From positions 1 through 58,552 of the forward strand of contig JACRHS010000026.1 in assembly GCA_016217595.1 (NCBI GenBank): a stretch of DNA of 58,552 nucleotides, in the 5' to 3' direction. Both the position numbers and the translations under genes were made by a program. Position 1 is the stretch's first letter; every line of letters begins with the position of its first letter. The stretch comes from Opitutia bacterium (GTDB lineage Bacteria > Verrucomicrobiota > Verrucomicrobiia > Opitutales > Opitutaceae). The notes under the pieces were generated by a model, which ran no database searches, had not been told where the DNA came from, and saw only the letters and a program-made list of their open reading frames with translations. Of this stretch, positions 37,422-47,208 are shown in pieces.

Positions 37422-38165
37422 TTAGGCGCGGAGTTTCGCCTTCATCTCACGGACGGCTTCGTTGATGCCAGAGAAGAGGGCGCGGCTGATGATACTGTGG
37501 CCGATGTTGAGCTCGTGCAGATGCGGGATCGTGCGGACCTCGGCGATGTTGACGTAGTTGATGCCGTGGCCGGCGTTGATCGTGAGGCCGGCCTCTTTGC
37601 CGAGCGAGGCGCCCACGCAGAGGCGCTTGAATTCGGCCGCGCGGCGCGGCGTGTGATACGCCTCCGCGTAAGCGCCGGTGTGCAGCTCAACCCACGGCGC
37701 GCCGAGCTTGGCGCTCAATTCGATCTGCGGTTCGTCGGGGTCAATGAAGAGGCTGGTGACGATGCCGGCGGCGTTCATGGCGTCGACGCAGGGCTGCACG
37801 CGGTCGCGCAAGCCCACGACGTCGAGCCCGCCCTCGGTGGTGACCTCCTGGCGGTTTTCCGGCACGAGGCAGACGGAGTCGGGCTTCAGCTTTAGCGCGA
37901 ACGCGATCATCGCGGGCGTGCAGGCCATTTCCAGATTGAGGCGCGTGGCGATGCATTCGCGCAGCCGCCAGACGTCGCGCTCCTGAATATGGCGGCGATC
38001 TTCGCGCAGATGCACGGTGATGCCATCGGCGCCGGCTTGCTCGGCGAGGAGGGCGAGTGTCACCGGATCGGGTTCGACGGAGCCGCCGCAGGTGGCGGAG
38101 GCATCGCGGTAACGCGCCTGCCGGACGGTGGCGCAATGGTCGATATTCAGGCCGAGCAAAATCAT
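37422..38165 (-). CDS. pdxJ: Pyridoxine 5'-phosphate synthase
   Basis: 247 residues from the ATG at 38165 (MILLGLNIDHCATVRQAR); a GTG 6 bases upstream is the alternative. PdxJ condenses 1-deoxyxylulose 5-phosphate and 3-amino-2-oxopropyl phosphate. Key stretches are LNIDHCATVRQARYR, DGITVHLREDRRHIQ, LVPENRQEVTTEGGLDV, SLFIDPD and NAGHGINYVN. It heads the acpS/dprA run and is divergent from the VC0807-like gene, with a 54-base gap holding both promoters. Confidence 0.96.
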   Translation of the reverse strand: MILLGLNIDHCATVRQARYRDASATCGGSVEPDPVTLALLAEQAGADGITVHLREDRRHIQERDVWRLRECIATRLNLEMACTPAMIAFALKLKPDSVCLVPENRQEVTTEGGLDVVGLRDRVQPCVDAMNAAGIVTSLFIDPDEPQIELSAKLGAPWVELHTGAYAEAYHTPRRAAEFKRLCVGASLGKEAGLTINAGHGINYVNIAEVRTIPHLHELNIGHSIISRALFSGINEAVREMKAKLRA

Positions 38166-38219
38166 AGACACAGGTTTGACGTCAGTAAGGGCTCTGCAAC
38201 TGTCGCTGGCAAAAATTAA

Positions 38220-38981
38220 ATGTCCACTTCGCCCGCACCCGCCGCACCCGCGCCCGCCAAACGCGAAAATCTCTGGCTCAATCTGCTCTGCAACATCGCC
38301 ATTCCGACGGTGGTGTTGATGAAATTCAGCGGCGAACGCACGCTGGGGCCGGTGGGCGGGTTGATCGTGGCGCTGGCGTTTCCGGTGGGGTATGGGGTGA
38401 GCGATTTCTGGCGGCGGCGGCGCGCGAATTTCATTTCGATCATCGGCTTCGTCAGCGTGCTCGTGTCGGGCGGGCTGGGTTTGATGAAGGTGGGCGGCTG
38501 GGGTTTCGCGGTGAAGGAGGCGGTGATGCCTTCCATCATCGGCGCAATGGTGCTGATTTCGATGCGGACCAAGCGGCCGCTCGTGCGCGAGCTGCTCTAC
38601 AACGATCAGGTGATCAATGTGCCGAAGGTGGACGCGGCGTTGGCGGAACGGGGCAACCGCGCGGAGTTCGAGCTGCTGTTGGTGCGCGCGAGCTATTGGC
38701 TTGCCGGCAGTTTCCTCGTGAGTGCGGTGTTAAATTTCAGTCTGGCCCGCTACCTGTTGCGTGGCACGCCGGGCACGGAAGAGTTCAACGGCCAGCTTGG
38801 CCAGATGCATCTATGGAGCTGGCCGGTGATCGTGCTGCCGACCATGGGCATCACGATCTATGCGTTGTGGCAATTGCTCCAGGGCATCGAGGCGCTGACC
38901 GGTCTGGAGTTCGAGGCGATCTTCCATGCGCCGCCGAAAAAGAAAGAGGCCGGAGATGACTCCGGCCCCGCGGCTTCGTAA
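38220..38981 (+). CDS. VC0807-family membrane protein
   Basis: 253 residues with about six hydrophobic segments: near 24-38, 42-58, 70-85, 92-115, 155-180 and 195-220. RPLVRELLYNDQVINVPKVD in the centre and the overall layout resemble VC0807-type integral membrane proteins of unknown function. The tail (about 240-253) is Lys/Asp-rich. The start, directly after a 54-base divergent promoter region, is the first ATG. Function unknown. Confidence 0.75.
   Translation: MSTSPAPAAPAPAKRENLWLNLLCNIAIPTVVLMKFSGERTLGPVGGLIVALAFPVGYGVSDFWRRRRANFISIIGFVSVLVSGGLGLMKVGGWGFAVKEAVMPSIIGAMVLISMRTKRPLVRELLYNDQVINVPKVDAALAERGNRAEFELLLVRASYWLAGSFLVSAVLNFSLARYLLRGTPGTEEFNGQLGQMHLWSWPVIVLPTMGITIYALWQLLQGIEALTGLEFEAIFHAPPKKKEAGDDSGPAAS
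38948..38967. terminator. Hairpin at the 3' end of the VC0807-like gene
   Basis: GGCCGGAG (38948-38955), loop ATGA, CTCCGGCC (38960-38967): perfect 8-bp stem inside the last codons, 14 bases before the stop, facing convergent gltA. No U-tract, so its role as a terminator is uncertain. Confidence 0.3.
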
Positions 38982-39011
38982 GAGGTGGCGGGCGCGCGCG
39001 GCGCCGCCGAG

Positions 39012-40313
39012 CTACTTGCGTTGGTGGAGCGGCAGGTAGTCGCGCTTGGTCGGGCCGGTGTAGACCTGACGCGGGCGGTAGATGCGGCCCTTGGGATTGA
39101 CGGCGGTCTCTTTCCAGTTGGCGATCCAGCCCGGCATGCGGCCGATGGCGAACATCACCGTGAACATGTTCTCGGGAATGCCGAGCGCGCGCATGATCAA
39201 GCCGGAGTAGAAGTCGACGTTGGGATAAAGTTTCCGGGCGAGGAAATAGTCGTCCTTCAGCGCCGCCTCCTCCAGGTGCATGGCGATGTTGAGGAGCGGG
39301 TCGTCTTTGATCTTCAAACTGGAGAGCGCGCTGTAGAAACTCTTTTTGATGATCTTGGCGCGCGGATCGTAGTTCTTGTACACGCGATGGCCGAAGCCCA
39401 TCAGGCGCTTGTCGGCGGTGCCGGACTTGGCGGCCTCGACGAACTTGGAGCCGTCGTCGCCCTCGGCGTGGATGCTCTTGAGCATCTCAATCACGGCCAT
39501 GTTGGCGCCGCCATGGAGCGGGCCCCAGAGTGCGCACACGCCGGCGGCGGTGGAGGCGAAGAGGCTGGCGCCGCTGGAGGCGACCATGCGCACGGTGGAC
39601 GTGCTGCAATTCTGTTCGTGATCGGCGTGCAGCAGGAGGAAGAGGTTGAGCGCGGCGGCGACTTCGGGGAGCGCGACGTACGGTTGGTACGGCTCCGAGA
39701 ACATCATGTGCAGGAAATTTTCGCAGTAGGGCAGGTCGCGGCGCGGATAGATGTAGGGCAGGCCGCGGCTGGCGCGGTAGGAATAGGCGGCGACCGTGCG
39801 CACCTTGGAGATGATGAGCGCGGCGGTCTGCGCGTAGTTCTCCAGATCGCGCTGATGGTCGTTGGTCGCGAGGTGCGGATAGTAGCAACCCAGCGAGTTG
39901 AGCATCGCCGAGAGGATGGCCATCGGGTGCGCGCCCGAGGGGAAACCCTCGAAAAGGTGCTCCATGCCCGAGTGGATCGCGGCGTTTTCCGTCAGCGCCA
40001 GCGAGAACTGGCGGCGTTGTTCGAGCGTGGGCAGTTCACCGTGGATGATCAGGTAGGCGGTCTCGACGAAACTGGAGTTTTCGGCGAGCTGTTCGATGGG
40101 ATAACCACGATAGCGGAGGATACCTTCCTCACCATCGATGTAGGTGACCGAGCTCAGGCACGAGCCGGTGTTGCCGTAGCCGTCGTCGTAGGTAATGCAG
40201 CCGGTTTCGGCGCGGAGGTTGCGGACGTCGATCGCCTTTTCATTCTCGGAACCGACAATGATGGGGAGGGCGATTTCTTTGTTATCAACTTTGAAAAGGG
40301 CAGATTGGGCCAT
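39012..40313 (-). CDS. gltA: Citrate synthase
   Basis: 433 residues, starting [17 protein letters not shown]. Condenses acetyl-CoA with oxaloacetate at entry to the TCA cycle. Catalytic and binding motifs are [35 protein letters not shown] and [14 protein letters not shown], and the N-terminus [20 protein letters not shown], in part, matches hexameric (type II, NADH-sensitive) enzymes. The frame stays open upstream into the hisH region, but the canonical N-terminus begins at this ATG. It is 88 bases after hisH on the same strand. Confidence 0.97.
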   Translation of the reverse strand: MAQSALFKVDNKEIALPIIVGSENEKAIDVRNLRAETGCITYDDGYGNTGSCLSSVTYIDGEEGILRYRGYPIEQLAENSSFVETAYLIIHGELPTLEQRRQFSLALTENAAIHSGMEHLFEGFPSGAHPMAILSAMLNSLGCYYPHLATNDHQRDLENYAQTAALIISKVRTVAAYSYRASRGLPYIYPRRDLPYCENFLHMMFSEPYQPYVALPEVAAALNLFLLLHADHEQNCSTSTVRMVASSGASLFASTAAGVCALWGPLHGGANMAVIEMLKSIHAEGDDGSKFVEAAKSGTADKRLMGFGHRVYKNYDPRAKIIKKSFYSALSSLKIKDDPLLNIAMHLEEAALKDDYFLARKLYPNVDFYSGLIMRALGIPENMFTVMFAIGRMPGWIANWKETAVNPKGRIYRPRQVYTGPTKRDYLPLHQRK

Positions 40314-40401
40314 ACCGAGGAGAAAAACACAAAACCCCGGGCTTGCAACCCACTTGCCGCAAAAAACCGCCGACTTTTTTACGGAACGGAGTCCGCTCCC
40401 A

Positions 40402-41046
40402 TCAACTCGCCGCCAGCTGCACGAAGTTGCGGTAGATTTGCAGTCCCTTCGCCTGGCTTTTCTCCGGGTGGAACTGGGTGGCGAACACCCGGCCGCGCGC
40501 GATGGCGGCCGTGAACGCCCCGCCGTAATCGCACTCCGCGAGCACCAGCCCGCGATCTGCCGGCACGCAGTGGAAGCTGTGGACAAAATAAAACGACTCG
40601 CCGTCGTCGCGCAGGCCGGTTTGCAGCGCGGTCCCGCGTTGGGCGAACCGCACGGTATTCCAGCCCATGTGCGGAATCTTAAATTCCGGCGGCCGTTGGA
40701 AACGCACCACGCGGCCCGGGAAAATGCCGAGACCATCGACACCGCCGCCTTCTTCCGAGTGGTCGAACAGCGCTTGCATGCCGAGGCACACGCCCAGCAA
40801 CGGCCGGTCGGCTGCGATCCAGGAGCGCACGCTGGCATCGAGCCCCGAGGCCCGGAGCGCCGCCACGCAATCGCGCAACGCGCCCACGCCCGGCAGCACC
40901 AAACCGGCCGCTTTTGCCGCATCGAGTTCTGCGGGCGTGTGGACGATGCGCACGAGCCCGCCCACTGCTTCGATGGCTTTGGTGACGCTGCGGAGGTTGC
41001 AGATGCCGTTGTCGATCACGGCGACGATGGGCGACGCGGCGGGCAT
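40402..41046 (-). CDS. hisH: Imidazole glycerol phosphate synthase subunit HisH
   Basis: 214 residues. The glutaminase subunit, supplying ammonia to HisF in histidine synthesis. Triad: Cys in [18 protein letters not shown], His/Glu in [16 protein letters not shown]. The start is ATG at 41046 ([20 protein letters not shown]); Asn replaces the common Tyr/Gly in the DYGxGNL motif. No other his gene is adjacent, so the histidine genes are dispersed here. Confidence 0.95.
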   Translation of the reverse strand: MPAASPIVAVIDNGICNLRSVTKAIEAVGGLVRIVHTPAELDAAKAAGLVLPGVGALRDCVAALRASGLDASVRSWIAADRPLLGVCLGMQALFDHSEEGGGVDGLGIFPGRVVRFQRPPEFKIPHMGWNTVRFAQRGTALQTGLRDDGESFYFVHSFHCVPADRGLVLAECDYGGAFTAAIARGRVFATQFHPEKSQAKGLQIYRNFVQLAAS

Positions 41047-41238
41047 GGCGGTGGAAGATAGGGAGGACGAGTTCAGAGCCGCTATTACCCGAGAGTTCGG
41101 GCCGGCCTCGCAACTCGAAAACCGCGGGACTGTCGACGCCGCAGCGGCGGACCTGGCCTCAACCGGGGCTTGCGCACCGCCTGCCGGCCGGCAAGAAACC
41201 TCGTGTTCGTTGCCTCGGAACCCCCGCCCATTACTCCG

Positions 41239-41964
41239 ATGAACTTTGCCCTCCCCGATTCTTTTACCTCTCTGTTGCACGATTACATGCGGTTGGTCGA
41301 ACGCACCGGCCCCGTGGCGCAGGCCATCGTGATCGGCGTGGGCCTGCTTTATTGCTTCGCCGGTTTTCGCATCTACAAATTTCTCATCGCGCTCGCCGGT
41401 CTGGTCGTCGGCGGCGCGGTCGGCGTCTTGATTGCCGGAGTGATCACGCATTATAGTCATCAGGATCAGACAACGTCACTTGTCGCCTTCATCGCCGCGC
41501 CGTTGATCTGCGCCATCCTGGGCGCGTGGCTGGCGACGTTGTTGGAAATCATCGCGGTGTTTTGCCAGGGACTTCTCGTGGGGGGCGGGCTCACCGCGCT
41601 CTATTTGAGCCGAGAATGGCGCGATTCCGATGCGCTTTGGGTTGCGCTGGTCGGCATCGCCAGCGGCTTGCTGGCGCTGTGGCTGCGCAAGCTGTTCATC
41701 GTGGTAACGACCGCCTTGGGCGGCGGTTTGGTGGCCGCACTGGGATTGCTGGGGCTGACGTGCCGCCCCCTGGCCGAGTGGGGCGCACGCATGTTTCAGT
41801 GGAACCAGTACCAGACCTGGTTCACCGTGCTGGCTGCGGCATGGGCGCTCCTCGCGGCGTTGGGCATCATCATTCAATATCACAAACCGGCGAAGCGCTC
41901 TGCTGAGGAAAAGGCCCCGGCCACCGAGCCGGAAACGCCGGCCGCGGCCGAAACGAAGTCGTGA
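41239..41964 (+). CDS. Multi-pass membrane protein, DUF4203-like
   Basis: 241 residues with seven or so hydrophobic stretches (about 30-47, 52-75, 85-112, 118-128, 133-152, 157-177, 195-213). Repeated Gly-rich helices (LIALAGLVVGGAVGVLIAG, LGGGLVAALGLLGLT) with YCFAGFRIYKFL resemble DUF4203/TMEM198-type proteins. The tail (216-241) is Lys/Glu/Ala/Pro-rich and cytosolic-looking. Function unknown. It is followed after 68 bases by yhbY. Confidence 0.72.
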   Translation: MNFALPDSFTSLLHDYMRLVERTGPVAQAIVIGVGLLYCFAGFRIYKFLIALAGLVVGGAVGVLIAGVITHYSHQDQTTSLVAFIAAPLICAILGAWLATLLEIIAVFCQGLLVGGGLTALYLSREWRDSDALWVALVGIASGLLALWLRKLFIVVTTALGGGLVAALGLLGLTCRPLAEWGARMFQWNQYQTWFTVLAAAWALLAALGIIIQYHKPAKRSAEEKAPATEPETPAAAETKS

Positions 41965-42032
41965 ACGATCCGTCGCGCGGGTGCGGTTGGAGTTTGTGTT
42001 CTCCGCGCCGATGCGTCTGATCCGGGCTTTTC

Positions 42033-42341
42033 ATGGAAACGCTTCCTCCTCTCACCGGTGCGCAAAAGACGCGCTTGCGCGGCCTCGGGCAGACGCTCGG
42101 CGACATGCTCAAAATCGGCCAGGCCGGCGCCACGCCGTCCGTTGTGGCCGAGCTCAACCGGCTGCTCGCGGCGCACGAATTGGTGAAGGTGCGTTTCCTC
42201 GGCGCCGACCGCGATCAACGCGCTGCGCTCTCGGCCGAGCTCGCGACGCAGGCGCCGTGCGCGCATGTCGGCTCGGTGGGCGCGACGGCGTTGTTTTACC
42301 GCGCGCAGCCCGATCCGGAAAAGCGGCGGATCGCGTTGTAA
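42033..42341 (+). CDS. YhbY-like CRM-domain RNA-binding protein
   Basis: 102 residues covering a complete CRM domain: LTGAQKTRLRGLGQTL, MLKIGQAGATPSVVAEL, ELVKVRFLGADRD, and VGSVGATALFYRAQPDPEKR. Bacterial YhbY associates with pre-50S ribosomes and aids assembly. The GxxG-like loop is IGQAG. It ends 35 bases before the convergent argJ stop. Confidence 0.92.
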   Translation: METLPPLTGAQKTRLRGLGQTLGDMLKIGQAGATPSVVAELNRLLAAHELVKVRFLGADRDQRAALSAELATQAPCAHVGSVGATALFYRAQPDPEKRRIAL

Positions 42342-42375
42342 GCCACGCGTCCGCCGTCGGTGTCGCCGTGCCGGA

Positions 42376-43692
42376 TTAGCTCCGGTAGTCGGCGTTTTCG
42401 CTCACGTACTCGTGCGTGAGGTCGGCGCCAAAGACCGTCGCGCTCTCGCGACCGGTGCCGAGCGCAACCTCGATCTCGACGCAGCGTTCGTGCGGCGGGA
42501 AATCCACCGCCGGCGCGTACACGCCGTCCTTGGGCGCGGCGCTGGCGTAGAGCTCGGCGCCCTTGAGGTGGGCCACCAGCGCGTTCTCCTTGGCGGGATC
42601 GAGCTGGAACGCGCCGCGGGCGAAAATCTCGATGCCGCCGATGCTCGCGCGCAGCTGCGACAGATCGAGGCCCGGCTGGTGCGCGCCGACGTGCTTGCCG
42701 ATGGCTTGCACGAGGCGGCCGACATTCGGGTCGTTGCCCGCGACGGCGCACTTGAAGAGCGGGGCGTTGACGATGGCCTTGCCCAAGGTGCGGGCGAGGG
42801 CGGCGCTCGGCGCCTGGGTGACTTGCACGCGCATCACGTGGCGCACGCCTTCGCCGTTGCGCACGACATCCTCCGCGAGATCGCGGCAGACGGTGGCGAG
42901 CGCCGCTTCGAACGCGGCCAGATCGGCGCAGGGCACGCGACCCGAGGAGAGCGCCACGACGGTGTCCGACGTGCTGGTGTCGCTGTCGATGGAGATGCAG
43001 TTGAACGTGGCGTCCACGACGCGCGTGAGGATGGTGCGCAGCGTGGCGCGCGGCACCACGAGGTCGGTGAGCAGGTAAACCAGCATCGTCGCCATGTTGG
43101 GCTCGATCATGCCGGCGCCCTTGGCGATGCCGACGATCCGCCCGCCGCCGACGGAGGCGCTGCGGATTTTCGGATAGAGATCGGTTGTCACGATGCCCTC
43201 GGCCGCGGGCAACACCGAGCCGGCGGCGAGGCTCGACACCGCTTGCGGCAGCGCGGCGAGCATGGCGTCGGCGGGCAGCGACCAGCCGATGACGCCGGTC
43301 GAGCTCGGCAGCACTTCCGCGGCGCCGAGGCCGAGCTGGCGGGCGAGTTCGCCGCAAATGCGCTCGGCCGTCTCGACGCCGCCGGGCGCGCAGACGTTGG
43401 AAATTTTGTTGTTCACCAGAATCGCGCCGAGCGCGGGCGCGGCCAGCCGGTTGCGGCCGACGATCACGGGCGCGCCGGGGAAGGCGTTCTTGGTGAACAC
43501 CGCCGCGAAATCCGGCGTGGGCCGGTCGAGCGCGATGAGCGTGAGCGTCATCTTCGCCGGCTTGGGCGCCTCGCGCGGCACGAAGTCGAAACGGGTGGTG
43601 CCAACGCGGAAACCAGCCGGCAGTGCGGCTTGTTGGGCGAGCCACGCGCGATGCGCTGCGCGCGACGAAAAGGTGAGTGATGTACTAGGCAC
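42376..43692 (-). CDS. argJ: Arginine biosynthesis bifunctional protein ArgJ
   Basis: 438 residues. ArgJ transfers acetyl from N-acetylornithine to glutamate and in many bacteria also uses acetyl-CoA. The autocleavage site is SSTGVIG (Thr nucleophile), preceded by EVLPS; AKGAGMIEPNMATML, DSDTSTSDTVVALSSG and AVAGNDPNVGRLVQAI are conserved. The first 45 residues precede the usual core start (MTLTLIALD...), and fit an ordinary N-terminus. It faces argB across a 197-base divergent promoter region, with which it shares a pathway. Confidence 0.96.
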   Translation of the reverse strand: MPSTSLTFSSRAAHRAWLAQQAALPAGFRVGTTRFDFVPREAPKPAKMTLTLIALDRPTPDFAAVFTKNAFPGAPVIVGRNRLAAPALGAILVNNKISNVCAPGGVETAERICGELARQLGLGAAEVLPSSTGVIGWSLPADAMLAALPQAVSSLAAGSVLPAAEGIVTTDLYPKIRSASVGGGRIVGIAKGAGMIEPNMATMLVYLLTDLVVPRATLRTILTRVVDATFNCISIDSDTSTSDTVVALSSGRVPCADLAAFEAALATVCRDLAEDVVRNGEGVRHVMRVQVTQAPSAALARTLGKAIVNAPLFKCAVAGNDPNVGRLVQAIGKHVGAHQPGLDLSQLRASIGGIEIFARGAFQLDPAKENALVAHLKGAELYASAAPKDGVYAPAVDFPPHERCVEIEVALGTGRESATVFGADLTHEYVSENADYRS

Positions 43693-43727
43693 GGAGAGCA
43701 GAAGTGATCCGCTCTCGCCGCCAAGTG

Positions 43728-43753
43728 AAGCCGATTTTATGCGCGGCTTTTTT
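43728..43753 (+). terminator. Terminator-like hairpin in the argJ/argB divergent region
   Basis: AAGCCG (43728-43733), 10-base loop, CGGCTT (43744-43749) and a T-run to 43753 look like a rightward intrinsic terminator, yet no rightward gene ends nearby. It could stop stray rightward transcription or act as an attenuator in the argB leader. Confidence 0.35.
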
Positions 43754-43859
43754 GCGCCCGGGGTAATTATTTTATGGAAATGCCCGCCGCGAGTGCGCTA
43801 AGCATCTGCCCCATTTCGTAAGAGACGTGCACGCTTCCTTCTTTCAGTTTTCCATTATC

Positions 43860-43874
43860 GCGGCCTCCGGCCGC
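43860..43874 (+). promoter_or_regulatory. Tight hairpin immediately before argB
   Basis: GCGGCC (43860-43865), loop TCC, GGCCGC (43869-43874): 6-bp GC stem ending 15 bases before the argB ATG, where the ribosome would load. It may reduce translation; no Shine-Dalgarno site is visible. Confidence 0.35.
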
Positions 43875-43889
43875 CAGCCTTGACGATCT

Positions 43890-44771
43890 ATGAACGTCGA
43901 AGAGATCACTGCTAAAGCCAAAGTCCTCCTCGAGGCGCTGCCCTACATCCAGGACTTCCGCGGCTCCACGTTCGTCGTCAAGTACGGCGGGAGCTTCATG
44001 GACGATCCCGATCCCGCGATCCGCAACCGCGTGGCGTACGACATCGCGTTTCTCGCCGCCGTCGGCATTAACGTCGTCGTCGTGCACGGTGGCGGCAAGG
44101 CCATCACCAAGGCCATGCAGGAGTCGGGCCTGAAGGCGAATTTCATCAACGGCCTGCGCGTGACCGACGAGGCCACCGTGCAGATCGTGAAGCGCACGCT
44201 CGACGAGATCGTAAACAAGGACGTGTGTGACGCCATCGCGCTCGCCAACGGCAAGCCGCGCGGCCTGCCGGGCGACAGCGTGCTTCTCTGCCAGAAGCTC
44301 ACCACTGACGACGACGGCAACACCGTCGATCTCGGCTATGTCGGCGATGTCACCGAAGTGATGGTGAAGCTGATCAAGAAGGAGATTGCCGACGGTTTTA
44401 TTCCGGTGATCTCGCCCGTGGCCGAGGGCTACGACGGCAAGCCTTACAACGTGAATGCCGACACCGCCGCCGGCCGCGTGGCCAGTGCATTGCGCGCCCG
44501 CCGGCTCGTGTACATGAGCGACGTGCCCGGCCTGCTCGCCAACCCGCCCGACGCGGATTCGCTCATTTCCACGCTGAAAATTTCGCAGGTCGACGATCTG
44601 AAGAAAAAGGGCGTCATCGACAAGGGCATGCGCCCGAAGGTGGCGAGCGCCATGCGGGCGTTGCAGGAGGGCGTGCAACGCGTCCACCTGATCGACGGCC
44701 GCCTGCCGCACAGCCTGCTGCTGGAAATTTTCACCGACAAGGGCATCGGCACGGAAATCGTGCACGGCTGA
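43890..44771 (+). CDS. argB: Acetylglutamate kinase
   Basis: 293 residues, starting [19 protein letters not shown]. Phosphorylates N-acetylglutamate. Present are [43 protein letters not shown] and [19 protein letters not shown]. The N-terminal helix before the core is typical of arginine-inhibited, hexameric enzymes. It is followed by argD after 119 bases and then argF, all rightward. Confidence 0.97.
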   Translation: MNVEEITAKAKVLLEALPYIQDFRGSTFVVKYGGSFMDDPDPAIRNRVAYDIAFLAAVGINVVVVHGGGKAITKAMQESGLKANFINGLRVTDEATVQIVKRTLDEIVNKDVCDAIALANGKPRGLPGDSVLLCQKLTTDDDGNTVDLGYVGDVTEVMVKLIKKEIADGFIPVISPVAEGYDGKPYNVNADTAAGRVASALRARRLVYMSDVPGLLANPPDADSLISTLKISQVDDLKKKGVIDKGMRPKVASAMRALQEGVQRVHLIDGRLPHSLLLEIFTDKGIGTEIVHG

Positions 44772-44890
44772 GGTGAATTCCAGGTTTTCGAGTTTTGATT
44801 TTCGACTGGCCGGTCGCGCTCTGCTTGTCTGGGGAGCCGTGATGTGCCGTTGATATAAATCGAGAATCGCTCTCCCAAATCGAAAATTCC

Positions 44891-46105
44891 ATGGAATCCT
44901 CCCTCATCCGCACCACCGCCGCCGATCTGTACGATGCGCACGTGATGAAAAATTACGCGCGCGCTCCGCTGACCTTGGTGCGCGGTCGCGGCGCCCAGGT
45001 GTGGGACGACGCCGGGCAATGTTATCTCGATTTCACCTCGGGCATCGCGGTGAGCGCGCTCGGCCATTGCCATCCGCAATGGGTGGCGGCGGTGCAGCGG
45101 CAGGCCGGCGAGCTCATCCATGTGAGCAATCTTTTCCGCAATCCCCAGCAGGCCGAACTGGCCCGCCGGATCGTGGGCTACGCCGGACCGGGCCGGGTGT
45201 TTTTCTGCAACAGCGGCGCCGAGGCCAACGAGGCGATGATCAAACTCTCCCGCTTGCACGGCGAAAAGAAAGCCGGCGAAGAGGGCAAGTGCTACAAGAT
45301 CATCGGCGCGAAAAACGCGTTCCACGGCCGCACCTACGGCAGCATGAGCGCGACGCCGCAGGAAAAAATCCAGAAGCATTTCCGGCCGCTGGTGCCGGGC
45401 TTCGCGTTTGCCGAGTTCAACAACCTCCAAAGTTTCGCCGACCTGATCGACGACCAGATGGCGGCGATCCTGATCGAGACGATTCAGGGCGAGAGCGGCG
45501 TCGTGCCCGGCACGGTGGAGTTTCTGCGCGGCCTGCGGGAGCTCTGCAACCGGCACAACCTGCTGCTTCTCCTCGATGAGGTGCAGTGCGGCATCGGCCG
45601 TACGGGATCGTTTTACGGCTTCGAGTACGCGGGCATCCAGCCCGACGCCATCGGCATGGCCAAGGGGCTCGGCGGCGGTTATCCGATCGGCGCGATGTGG
45701 GTGCGCGAGACGGCGGCCGAGCTTTTCCAGCCCGGCATGCACGGCACGACCTACGGCGGCACACCGCTCGCCTGCGCCGCGGCGCTCGCCGTGCTCGACG
45801 TGATCGAGAAGGAAAAACTTTTGGAACACGTGCGCGCTGCCAGCGTGGGCTGGATGGAGGCGTTGCAAGCGATGGCGCGGGATTTCCCGGCGCAGGTGCT
45901 GGCCGTGCGCGGCCGGGGCTTTTTGGTGGGCGTGCAACTCGCCAGCGATCCGACGCCCTACGTGGCGGCGCTGCGGGAAGGCGGTTTGCTCACACCCAGC
46001 GCCGGCGGCAACGTCGTGCGTCTGCTCCCGCCGCTCAACGCTACCCGTGAGGAATTGGCGCGCTCCGTGGAAATCTTCCGCACGGTGCTCAAAGCGAAGG
46101 CTTAA
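44891..46105 (+). CDS. argD: Acetylornithine aminotransferase
   Basis: 404 residues. PLP-dependent class III transaminase making N-acetylornithine. FCNSGAEANEAMIKLSR, NAFHGRTYGSMSATPQ, LLLDEVQCGIGRTGSFYGF and MAKGLGGGYPIGAM (with the Schiff-base Lys) are all present. The gap to argB holds near-inverted repeats of ATTTTCGA. Succinyldiaminopimelate aminotransferase activity is often shared by this family. Confidence 0.95.
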   Translation: MESSLIRTTAADLYDAHVMKNYARAPLTLVRGRGAQVWDDAGQCYLDFTSGIAVSALGHCHPQWVAAVQRQAGELIHVSNLFRNPQQAELARRIVGYAGPGRVFFCNSGAEANEAMIKLSRLHGEKKAGEEGKCYKIIGAKNAFHGRTYGSMSATPQEKIQKHFRPLVPGFAFAEFNNLQSFADLIDDQMAAILIETIQGESGVVPGTVEFLRGLRELCNRHNLLLLLDEVQCGIGRTGSFYGFEYAGIQPDAIGMAKGLGGGYPIGAMWVRETAAELFQPGMHGTTYGGTPLACAAALAVLDVIEKEKLLEHVRAASVGWMEALQAMARDFPAQVLAVRGRGFLVGVQLASDPTPYVAALREGGLLTPSAGGNVVRLLPPLNATREELARSVEIFRTVLKAKA

Positions 46106-46152
46106 CCTGAGATTCGCCTGCCGTACCTACGGTTGGGCGACGATGTTGCCGT

Positions 46153-46187
46153 TTAAGGGGTAAAGGCCGGCCTGGCCTTTGCCTTAA
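46153..46187 (+). promoter_or_regulatory. Long hairpin between argD and argF
   Basis: TTAAGG (46153-46158) with CCTTAA (46182-46187), and AAAGGCC (46162-46168) with GGCCTTT (46174-46180), make a 13-bp interrupted stem with a 5-base loop. No T-run directly follows. It could be a weak terminator, an mRNA processing or stability element, or a fold ahead of argF. Confidence 0.45.
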
Positions 46188-46239
46188 CTTTGCACTCGTG
46201 CCGCGCCTTCGCCGCCGTATATTCCTCGATTTTTCCCCC

Positions 46240-47190
46240 ATGAAACACTTCCTCCAAGAGACCGACTTCGCTGCGCGTGAGCTCGACGAAGTCTTCGCGC
46301 TGGCCCGGCAGTTTAAGCAGCAGCGCGGCCGGAGAACCCCGGCGGTGCTCGCGGGGCAGACGTGGGCGCTGATCTTCGCCAAGTCCAGCACCCGCACGCG
46401 CGTTTCCTTCGAGGTGGGAATCCATGAGCTCGGCGGCAACCCGCTCTTCCTCAATCGCAACGACATCCAGCTCGGACGCGGCGAGACGATCGAAGACACC
46501 GCGCGCGTGCTCTCGCGCTATGTGCACGGGTTGGTGGTGCGGACTTTCGATCACAGCGATGTCGAGCGGCTCGCGGCCGCCGGCTCGATCCCGGTCATCA
46601 ACGCGCTTACGGACTTCCTGCACCCCTGTCAGATTTACACCGACGCGTTCACGATGGCGGAGCGATGGGCGGGCAAGCGGGGCAATCTGGTGAAATCGTT
46701 ACGCGGTCGGAAAATCGCCTTTCTCGGCGATGCTGCCGGCAACATGGCCAATTCCTGGATTCTCGGTGCCAACCTTTTCGGCATGCAGATCACGGTTTCC
46801 GGCCCGGAGCGATTTGCGCCCGGCGCCAAGGTCGATGCTTTGCTGGCCAAAGAAGGTTTCAGCGGCGGCTACCAGTTCACCCCCGATCCGATGGAAGCGG
46901 TGCGCGATGCCGACATCGTTTACACCGACGTCTGGGTGAGCATGGGCAAGGAGGAGGAGGCCAAGAAGCGCAACCGCGCGATGGCGCCCTACGCCGTCAC
47001 GGCCAAGCTTTTCGCCGCCGCCAAACCCGACGCCTATTTCATGCATTGCCTGCCGGCGCATCCGGGCGAGGAGGTCACGCAGGAAGTCCTCGACGATCCG
47101 CGCTCGATCATCTTCGACCAGGCGGAAAACCGTCTGCACATGCAGAAGGCGATCATGGCCATGCTGGCCAAGGCGGCGCGGAAGAAATAA
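46240..47190 (+). CDS. argF: Ornithine carbamoyltransferase
   Basis: 316 residues from the ATG at 46240 (MKHFLQETDFAARELDEVF). Makes citrulline from ornithine and carbamoyl phosphate. Carbamoyl-phosphate site FAKSSTRTRVSFEVG, HPCQ in FLHPCQIYTDAF, and the ornithine site FMHCLPAHPGEEV are intact. An in-frame GTG 42 bases upstream adds a basic leader and is rejected. It converges with the next gene, 18 bases between stops. Confidence 0.97.
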   Translation: MKHFLQETDFAARELDEVFALARQFKQQRGRRTPAVLAGQTWALIFAKSSTRTRVSFEVGIHELGGNPLFLNRNDIQLGRGETIEDTARVLSRYVHGLVVRTFDHSDVERLAAAGSIPVINALTDFLHPCQIYTDAFTMAERWAGKRGNLVKSLRGRKIAFLGDAAGNMANSWILGANLFGMQITVSGPERFAPGAKVDALLAKEGFSGGYQFTPDPMEAVRDADIVYTDVWVSMGKEEEAKKRNRAMAPYAVTAKLFAAAKPDAYFMHCLPAHPGEEVTQEVLDDPRSIIFDQAENRLHMQKAIMAMLAKAARKK

Positions 47191-47208
47191 CCGGCGGGCG
47201 GTCCGCGG

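Noticed and set aside
40314..40922. A long upstream extension of the citrate synthase frame
   Set aside because: The extra residues are a shadow of hisH on the same strand in another frame; the canonical N-terminus begins at 40313.
44772..44890. Near-inverted repeats of ATTTTCGA between argB and argD
   Set aside because: The pairing is imperfect and spread over 80 bases, with no clear single structure.
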